Shown here: positions 13,698-14,987 of the stretch, piece after piece
Numbering within the stretch: the first letter of the stretch is position 1
Layout of the letters: each line of letters opens with the position of its first letter
Source: Alphaproteobacteria bacterium
Lineage (GTDB): Bacteria > Pseudomonadota > Alphaproteobacteria > UBA7887
DNA length: 14,987 nt
Reading direction: 5' to 3'
Assembly: GCA_028289725.1 (NCBI GenBank)
Contig: JANQOH010000309.1
Coordinates: forward strand, 1-14,987
Program-made: the position numbers and the translations under genes
The notes under the pieces: generated by a model
The model's database searches: none
Told to the model about the DNA's origin: nothing
The model's input: the letters and a program-made list of their open reading frames with translations, nothing else

Positions 13698-14987
13698 TAA
13701 TCGCGCTCCGCCATGTGTGCGGACCATTCGGCGACGCGCGCCAAGTGATCATAGTCGCTGTAGAGCGGCGCGGCCGCGGGGCTCGGATAGGCCGGATAGG
13801 GCGTCGCGGGATCGTCATAGGTCGCGATCAACCGGGTGAGACCCTCCAGCGCGTCATCCGCGAGCCGCTCGGGCAGCTCATCGATCGGGCAGACTTCGCC
13901 CGGCGGTTCGCCGCCGCTCAACCGCCAATAGGCCAGCGACGCGATCGACGCCGCGCCGATGTCCGCAAAGCCGCCGGCCGCGGCGATCGCGGCCTCAAGT
14001 GGCAATTGCGGTGCATAGCCGGCAATCACTTCGGCATCGCGCGGCGGCGCACCGGTTTTGTAGTCGATAATGTGAACCTCACCGTTTGGCGAGACATCAA
14101 TGCGGTCGGCTCTCGCATGAAGCATGAACGGACCGGCGGGCGCATTGATGGTCAGTTGCCCTTCGGTTTCGGTCACGCTTCGTGTTTTCGGGTCAAACAA
14201 TTCTCTTTGGTGTTCCACGAACCACGCCGCCACACGTTCAAATCGCGGCCACCAAAAGGCCCAAAGGCTCGGATAGGCCATGACGGGCGAAAAGATACTG
14301 TGCCCAATCGTTAGCAGGCGATCGAGCGGCCCTGTCCGGGCATCTTGCTTAGATTCTGTAATGAATTGATCCAAAGCACGGTGAATGTAATTGCCGTAGT
14401 CCGCTGCGCTCACCAGCGCATCCAGCGGCTCAAGCGCCTTGAGGTTGAGGACATGACGCGCGTAAATTTCATAGGGATCGCGCATCCATCGTTCGATCCG
14501 TGTGACAGATAGTTTTCTTGGCCGTGCGCTGACTGGAGGACAGGGCGCGGGCGGTGCAATCGGCTGCGCGTCGGCCTGCGGCATATCGAGCGAAGCCTGC
14601 CAAGCGGTCCAAAAGAATTCGGCGCCGACGCGTTCCCCGAGCCCGGCGCCACGAAGCACGGTGCTGAGACGGGTCAGCCACCGCGACGGCACGGTGGGCG
14701 TGCCATCGACCTTTTCGGCGCGGGTGAGCACGACTTCGGGCGCGGTAAAGGCCTGCGCAAAATCGTGTGCGGCCAAACCGATCATGCGTTCAGGCAATGG
14801 CAGTCCGAAGGTTTGGCGCATCGGTCGGCTGAACCACGGATCCGCCGCCGCCTCCCCCGGCCAAGTCCCTTCGTTGAGCCCGCCGAGAATGACCAAATCG
14901 GCGTGTTGGAGACGCGCTTCGAGAGGGCCCAATATCGCCAACCTGGGATGTGTCCCGTAGCGCGGCCGAAGCGACGTTGCGCGAAGT
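13697..14987 (-). CDS. addB: Double-strand-break repair protein AddB (C-terminal part, cut by window edge)
   Basis: The last 429 residues of AddB, partner of AddA; the frame is open through the right edge (first visible residues LRATSLRPRYGTHPRL), so the start lies outside and a TTG at 14941 is not a real start. Visible: PLEARLQHADLVILGGLNEGTWP (from about residue 21), then a RecB-like nuclease domain with, counted from the edge, His202 (YGNYIHRAL), Asp294 (ARADRID), Asp308-Tyr-Lys310 (IIDYKTG) and Gln327. AddB's nuclease cuts one of the two strands during end processing. Only two cysteines occur in this part (about 148 and 361), and DPYEIYARHVL stands where Fe-S types have a Cys-Pro, so the iron-sulfur staple known from Bacillus AddB appears absent. 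It overlaps addA by one base. Confidence 0.95.
   Translation of the reverse strand, partial: LRATSLRPRYGTHPRLAILGPLEARLQHADLVILGGLNEGTWPGEAAADPWFSRPMRQTFGLPLPERMIGLAAHDFAQAFTAPEVVLTRAEKVDGTPTVPSRWLTRLSTVLRGAGLGERVGAEFFWTAWQASLDMPQADAQPIAPPAPCPPVSARPRKLSVTRIERWMRDPYEIYARHVLNLKALEPLDALVSAADYGNYIHRALDQFITESKQDARTGPLDRLLTIGHSIFSPVMAYPSLWAFWWPRFERVAAWFVEHQRELFDPKTRSVTETEGQLTINAPAGPFMLHARADRIDVSPNGEVHIIDYKTGAPPRDAEVIAGYAPQLPLEAAIAAAGGFADIGAASIASLAYWRLSGGEPPGEVCPIDELPERLADDALEGLTRLIATYDDPATPYPAYPSPAAAPLYSDYDHLARVAEWSAHMAERD

Noticed and set aside
13698..13727. Upstream ATG for addA (13727)
   Set aside because: It lies inside addB; the TAATG overlap at 13697 gives a standard coupled start and the conserved N-terminus begins there.

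Overview
The window reads as ordinary chromosome of an alphaproteobacterium. Reasons: high GC with GC-ending codons, an aspartate aminotransferase of the alphaproteobacterial AatA type, and the addB-addA-trxA gene order known from that class. I cannot place it below class level with confidence; a Rhodospirillales-like genome is a guess. There are nine protein genes, two of them cut by the window edges. I see no tRNA, rRNA, insertion sequence, prophage or CRISPR array.

Layout. Left edge, minus strand: the N-terminal 484 residues of UvrB (1-1454), then a four-helix b561-type cytochrome (1632-2387), a GTG-started class I/II aminotransferase (2586-3788) and an exported di-heme protein of the cytochrome c peroxidase/MauG superfamily (3909-5120). 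A 239-base divergent region (5121-5359) carrying three consecutive inverted repeats separates these from a plus-strand block: aatA (5360-6562), tightly followed by a cytoplasmic molybdopterin oxidoreductase (6574-8631), then msrP with its own sigma70-like promoter (8737-9729). msrP converges on trxA (9765-10088, minus). Beyond it are addA (10218-13697) and the C-terminal part of addB (13697-14987), whose stop and start codons overlap as TAATG.

How the parts work together. The outer genes do DNA repair: UvrB in nucleotide excision repair, AddAB in double-strand-break end resection. The middle is rich in redox proteins: a membrane b-type cytochrome, a periplasmic di-heme enzyme, two molybdenum enzymes (one cytoplasmic, one exported) and thioredoxin. 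MsrP repairs oxidised methionines in envelope proteins and normally takes electrons from the membrane haem protein MsrQ; no msrQ lies beside it here. The two aminotransferases belong to amino-acid metabolism, and aatA appears co-transcribed with the molybdopterin oxidoreductase.

Most notable. (1) The MsrP signal peptide combines a twin-arginine motif with a perfect lipobox, suggesting a Tat-exported lipoprotein. (2) The di-heme protein lacks the tryptophan and methionine expected of a classical peroxidase and looks closer to MauG-type enzymes. (3) A perfect 20-bp palindrome sits upstream of it. (4) aatA is paired with a molybdopterin enzyme of unknown substrate. I found no convincing wholly new multi-gene system; these are leads.
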